The notes under the pieces were generated by a model. It worked only from the letters and a program-made list of their open reading frames with translations. It was not told the DNA's origin and did not search any database. Below are positions 60,704-64,000 of a stretch of DNA of 64,000 nucleotides, one piece after another; position 1 is the first letter of the stretch; each line of letters opens with the position of its first letter. The stretch comes from an uncultured Candidatus Saccharibacteria bacterium (GTDB taxonomy: Bacteria; Patescibacteriota; Saccharimonadia; Saccharimonadales; Saccharimonadaceae), in contig CAMVNH010000002.1 of assembly GCA_947168825.1 (NCBI GenBank), positions 62,001 to 126,000 on the forward strand. Direction: 5' to 3'. The translations under genes were made by a program, and so were the position numbers.

Positions 60704-61053
60704 TTTAAATTAGTGAGCTTTCGACTAATGTCGTAGAGTTTTTGAATGTGGTTTTCGAGAAAATAGTAGTGTTTCACATAGAAGAAAGTAAGTATTACTA
60801 AAATAATAGTTGCAGTGAGACATGGGAGGGTAATTAGCCAGTTTGTTTTGACAGTACTGAGACTGAGCGCAGAGACTGGTAACATGATAAGTGTTAAAGT
60901 GGCGAAGAAGAGGGTGATAATGAGATGGATGAGACGTTCGTGTTGAAAGTTTTGCAGCATTTCTCGATGGTAGGAAATAAGTTCCGGGCTACGGTCTTTG
61001 TTAGTTAATTGTTTTTTGATGAAGGATTCATAATTTTTGACACGTTGTTCCAT
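60700..61053 (-). CDS. Hypothetical protein with two membrane segments
   Basis: 117 residues. A charged N-terminal helix (~1-38, ELISYHREMLQNFQHERLIH), two hydrophobic segments (~39-60 and ~68-88) and a short charged C-terminal helix. No family recognised. TATAAT preceded by CGTGC ends 7 nt before the ATG (leaderless). Ends 4 bases inside pyrG (convergent). Confidence 0.7.
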   Translation of the reverse strand: MEQRVKNYESFIKKQLTNKDRSPELISYHREMLQNFQHERLIHLIITLFFATLTLIMLPVSALSLSTVKTNWLITLPCLTATIILVILTFFYVKHYYFLENHIQKLYDISRKLTNLN

Positions 61054-61110
61054 GGTTTTTATTATAGCACGAGTATTTGTGATAAGGGGAGAATGTGGTA
61101 GAATATAGAT
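61054..61110. promoter_or_regulatory. Compact divergent promoter pair, 117-residue gene / argS
   Basis: Within 57 bases: TATAAT at 61066-61061 (minus, 7 nt from the ATG at 61053) and TAGAAT at 61099-61104 preceded by TGTGG (plus, 6 nt from the argS ATG). Both genes are predicted leaderless. Confidence 0.7.
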
Positions 61111-62754
61111 ATGGAAGAAATACAGAATTGGCTCTTGAACGTTGTTTTGGAGGTTTTTGGTGTGGAGATTTTGCCAGAAGTGACGGTGGCGCCGGAAGAG
61201 ATGAATGCGGACTTTTCATCAAATATAGCGATGCAGCTAACGAGAGAGTTGCATATTGCGCCGAGAGAAATTGCAGAGAAAATTGTTGGTGTGCTGAACA
61301 GTAATAACGAGTTTTCGAGCCAGTTTAGTGTAGAGATAGCTGGTCCAGGTTTTTTGAATTTTATATCATCAGATGAGTATTTTAAGCGGAAGTTGGCAGA
61401 TTTTCGGGCTGATTTTGAAAAAAATATATCACAGGATGAATATTCTGGAAAGACGGTGATTTGCGAATTCTCAGATCCGAATCCGTTTAAGGTGCTTCAT
61501 GTTGGACATCTGTATACTTCGATTGTGGGGGATGCGATTTCGCGGTTGGTAGAGTTCGCGGGGGGACGTGTTGTTCGTGCGAATTTTGGCGGAGATGTTG
61601 GTCTGCATGTGGCTAAAACTTTGTATGCGGTAATGAAAGATGGTGTAGACACTTCTGATATTGAGACAATAGCGAGGTGCTACGTAGAGGGGACGAATGC
61701 GTACGAAGAAGATGAACAGGCAAGAGCAGAAATTACGCGACTGAACAAATTAATTTATCAGATTGCTGAGAGTGGCGAGAAAGAGGGCAAACTTGCAAAA
61801 CTGTATTGGGTAGGAAGAGAAGTAAGCTATAAGTATTTTGAAGATTTTTATGCTCGGGTTGGGGTGAAGTTTGATAAATATTACCCTGAATCGACAGTAG
61901 CTAGGCGGGGGTTAAAAGAAGTCTCTGAGCATATTGGTGAGGTGTATGAGAAAAGTGATGGAGCAGTAGTGTTTCCGGGTGAGAAGTATGACTTACATAC
62001 GCGCGTGTTCATAAATGCTGAAGGGTTGCCGACGTACGAGGCAAAGGACGTAGGATTATTGTTTACAAAATGGGATGACTATAAATTTGACAAGTCGATT
62101 GTGATCACGGGCAATGACATTATCGATTATATGAAAGTGGTACTAAAGTCGGTGTCATTATATGCACCGGAATTGGTTGAGAGAACTAAGCATATTACGC
62201 ATGGAAATGTACGATTGCCAGGGAATGAAAAAATGTCATCTAGAAAAGGGAATTTTATTCGTGCGGTAGATGTGTTGGATAGCGTTTCTGAACTGGTGCC
62301 GGATGAGAAGGTGGCACTTTCGGCGATAAAATATGCATTTTTGAAATATCGAATCGGTGGGAATATTGAATTCGATGCCCATGAGTCGGTGTCGACTACG
62401 GGGAATTCTGGTGTTTATCTGCAATACTCTTCTGTTAGGGCGAAGAAAATTTTAGCGAAGGAGATGGCTGGTGGTGGGGCAGAGAAATGGAAATTAGATG
62501 AACATGAGCGAAAGTTGATACGGAAGGTCTTAGAATATAGAATAGTACTAAAAGATGCGGTTTCTGAGCTTGCACCGCATAAGATTGCGAATTATTTGTT
62601 CGAAGTTTCACAAGAGTTTTCGAGATTTTATGAGAACGTGAAGGTGGCAGGTTCGGAAAATGAGAAGGAGCGGCGAGAAATTGTGGCGGCATATTTGGAT
62701 GTAATGATGCATGGCTTAGGTTTAATGGGGATTGAAGTCCCGGAGGAGATGTAA
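61111..62754 (+). CDS. argS: Arginyl-tRNA synthetase
   Basis: 547 residues. The N-terminal Add-1 domain (~1-100) is followed by the HIGH-like motif DPNPFKVLHVGHLYTS, GDVGLHV, and the KMSKS equivalent EKMSSRKGN; the C-terminal anticodon domain contains LQYSSVRAKKIL and ENVKVAGSENEKERRE. Start fixed by TAGAAT 6 nt upstream. The stop overlaps the orn start (TAATG). Confidence 0.95.
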   Translation: MEEIQNWLLNVVLEVFGVEILPEVTVAPEEMNADFSSNIAMQLTRELHIAPREIAEKIVGVLNSNNEFSSQFSVEIAGPGFLNFISSDEYFKRKLADFRADFEKNISQDEYSGKTVICEFSDPNPFKVLHVGHLYTSIVGDAISRLVEFAGGRVVRANFGGDVGLHVAKTLYAVMKDGVDTSDIETIARCYVEGTNAYEEDEQARAEITRLNKLIYQIAESGEKEGKLAKLYWVGREVSYKYFEDFYARVGVKFDKYYPESTVARRGLKEVSEHIGEVYEKSDGAVVFPGEKYDLHTRVFINAEGLPTYEAKDVGLLFTKWDDYKFDKSIVITGNDIIDYMKVVLKSVSLYAPELVERTKHITHGNVRLPGNEKMSSRKGNFIRAVDVLDSVSELVPDEKVALSAIKYAFLKYRIGGNIEFDAHESVSTTGNSGVYLQYSSVRAKKILAKEMAGGGAEKWKLDEHERKLIRKVLEYRIVLKDAVSELAPHKIANYLFEVSQEFSRFYENVKVAGSENEKERREIVAAYLDVMMHGLGLMGIEVPEEM

Positions 62755-63317
62755 TGGCGAAAACAGCGACACTTTTATGGGTAGATTTAGAAATGACAGG
62801 ATTGGTTCCAGGGAAGGATAAAATTTTGGAGGTGGCGGCGATTGCGACGGATTGGAATTTGGAGCCAGTGGCGGAATTTACAGCGGTGGTAAAAGTGGAT
62901 CCTGAGTTGATGCATGAGCGGATGGTGGGTTCGTTCTGGGATAAGAATAGTGAGTCACGAGATGGATTGATGGCGCAAAATGAGAGCGGAAAGAGTGCAG
63001 CAGAAGTTGAGAAAGATTTGATAAATTGGGTTGACAAATATTTTATGAAGAATCCGATTAAGGGGGATGATAAATATGACGGAAAGGTGATTCTTGCGGG
63101 GAATTCGATTCATCAGGATAGAAAGTTTATTGATATTGAGTGGTCAGAACTTTCAAAGCGATTGCACTATCGGATGCTGGATGTGTCGGCATGGAAGTTG
63201 TATTTTGAAGGGGCTAGGGGTAAGAAGTTTACCAAGCGTGAGGCTCATCGGGCGCTTGATGATATTCAAGGTTCGATTGATGAACTAAAATGGTATTTAA
63301 GTTTTATGAAAGATTAA
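62754..63317 (+). CDS. orn: Oligoribonuclease
   Basis: 187 residues. DEDDh exonuclease motifs: LLWVDLEMTGL (Exo I), ILAGNSIHQDRKFID (Exo II) and HRALDDIQGSIDEL (Exo III). It degrades short RNA fragments, including pGpG. Coupled with argS by a one-base overlap. Confidence 0.95.
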   Translation: MAKTATLLWVDLEMTGLVPGKDKILEVAAIATDWNLEPVAEFTAVVKVDPELMHERMVGSFWDKNSESRDGLMAQNESGKSAAEVEKDLINWVDKYFMKNPIKGDDKYDGKVILAGNSIHQDRKFIDIEWSELSKRLHYRMLDVSAWKLYFEGARGKKFTKREAHRALDDIQGSIDELKWYLSFMKD

Positions 63318-63318
63318 G

Positions 63319-63636
63319 ATGGATATTGATATAGATAAAATTTCGGGAATAGGAGAATACGTAGAGAAGGCCCTAGAAGTGAATAAAGAGAAGATGAGGG
63401 TTTTTCATGTTGGAGATGATGCGGCAGACAAGGCTTTCTTGGTTATTCGTAAGAACACGATTGAACTCAGAACGGATAGAAAGTTGGGGCAACTACTTCG
63501 GGAGAAATATGAGAGTGTGATGGAAAGTCGATATTTTGGGCGGGGTGGAATTGAAATTGTGAATTCTGGGCAGCTACAAAAAGACGAGGTCGAGGACCTC
63601 GTCAGGTTGAGTTATAATCTAACTATTTCTTTGTAG
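63319..63636 (+). CDS. Small hypothetical protein after orn
   Basis: 105 residues, mixed alpha/beta (ISGIGEYVEKALEVNKEKMRVFHVG; KAFLVIRKNTIELRTDRKLGQLLREKYESV). It starts 1 base after the orn stop, so it is probably co-transcribed with argS and orn. No family recognised. It ends 14 bases inside convergent mscL. Confidence 0.7.
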   Translation: MDIDIDKISGIGEYVEKALEVNKEKMRVFHVGDDAADKAFLVIRKNTIELRTDRKLGQLLREKYESVMESRYFGRGGIEIVNSGQLQKDEVEDLVRLSYNLTISL

Positions 63637-64000
63637 ATTTTTTAGCCTTTTTTAGCTCAGTGGCTTTTGCGACGGCTTTCTCTTTAGCCTTTTCGGCTTT
63701 TGCTTTAGCTTCAGCATTGATTTTGTTGACAGCTCGGATAGCAACGAAAATCGAGAAGGCGATGATTAGAAAATCGACGATGTTCTGGATGAAATTGCCG
63801 TAGCGGATGACGGCAGCATCACCAGTGCCAAAGAAGTTTGGAATTGTGATTGCGAGATTAGTAAAGTTGACGCCACCGGCGAGGAGTCCGACGATAGGCA
63901 TGATAATATCGTTAACAAGGGAGTTTACGATTTTTGTAAAGGCACTACCGATAACGATACCAACGGCAAGGTCCATGACACTACCCTGGCTAATAAAAGT
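63623..64000 (-). CDS. mscL: Large-conductance mechanosensitive channel (N-terminus outside window)
   Basis: The frame is open to base 64000, where it reads FISQGSVMDLAVGIVIGSAF, matching FLMRGNVVDLAVGVVIG of MscL just after its start. First TM with the constriction region, the loop NFTNLAITIPNF, second TM (FLIIAFSIFVAIRAVNKI), then a long Lys/Ala-rich C-terminal helix longer than usual. It releases osmolytes during hypo-osmotic shock. Only ~10-15 residues at the start are missing. Confidence 0.93.
   Translation of the reverse strand, partial: TFISQGSVMDLAVGIVIGSAFTKIVNSLVNDIIMPIVGLLAGGVNFTNLAITIPNFFGTGDAAVIRYGNFIQNIVDFLIIAFSIFVAIRAVNKINAEAKAKAEKAKEKAVAKATELKKAKKSTKK

Overview
The window looks like a piece of a Patescibacteria (CPR) chromosome, most likely Candidatus Saccharibacteria (TM7). 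This is inferred from a compact gene-dense layout, a chromosomal type IV secretion (T4SS) locus of the PrgI/VirB4/VirB6 type with many VirB2-like pilins, surface proteins with Fibrobacter-succinogenes-type paralogous (FISUMP) domains, and ordinary use of TGA as a stop codon, which argues against Gracilibacteria/Absconditabacteria. No 16S gene is present, so the assignment rests on gene content.

Layout. 1-6.4 kb: minus-strand rpmH, two ABC half-transporters, rnpA, yidC and jag, the classic left flank of a bacterial origin. 6.4-8.3 kb: oriC, with DnaA-box-like repeats on both sides of dnaA and an AT-rich stretch before dnaN. 8.3-10.4 kb: dnaN-recF. 10.4-27.6 kb: T4SS locus. Reading leftwards it holds VirB6-like, PrgI, a VirB4-N/TraC-like protein, VirB4 ATPase, a large membrane protein and two multi-domain peptidoglycan hydrolases; a divergent row of five pilin-like genes and a sixth further right accompany it, with hsp20 and comF between.

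28.3-33.2 kb: a complete diversity-generating retroelement (DGR). A secreted FISUMP/C-type-lectin-like target carries a variable repeat (VR). It is followed by a GACA-loop hairpin, a candidate accessory gene, a DGR-type reverse transcriptase and a template repeat (TR) on the opposite strand. TR and VR are the same length (221 nt) and differ at 21 positions, every one an adenine in the TR. The TR appears to lie in its own roughly 600-nt RNA, which converges on the RT gene, starts at an extended -10 promoter and could be closed by perfectly complementary ends. This is the most exciting system in the window.

33.2-64 kb: groESL with a CIRCE operator, an ORF6N protein, a Mur ligase and a truncated P-loop-degenerate Mur ligase paralogue, two tandem large orphan paralogues, HIT protein, valS, FemAB-like transferase, RhuM-Fic fusion, tsaD, MacB-like ABC exporter, a second FISUMP protein without a VR, membrane pyrophosphatase, pyrG, argS, orn and mscL (cut by the window edge). 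tRNAs: Ser-GCU, Arg-GCG, Ser-CGA, Ser-GGA.

Two promoter styles stand out. At least sixteen genes have a TGnTATAAT-like element only 6-8 nt before the ATG, predicting leaderless mRNAs. Four orphan genes instead have -35/17/-10 promoters and long leaders, three of them with a CCCAG element and a strong AGGAGG ribosome site. A 7-mer, TTCCCTG, is over-represented and strand-biased independently of gene direction.
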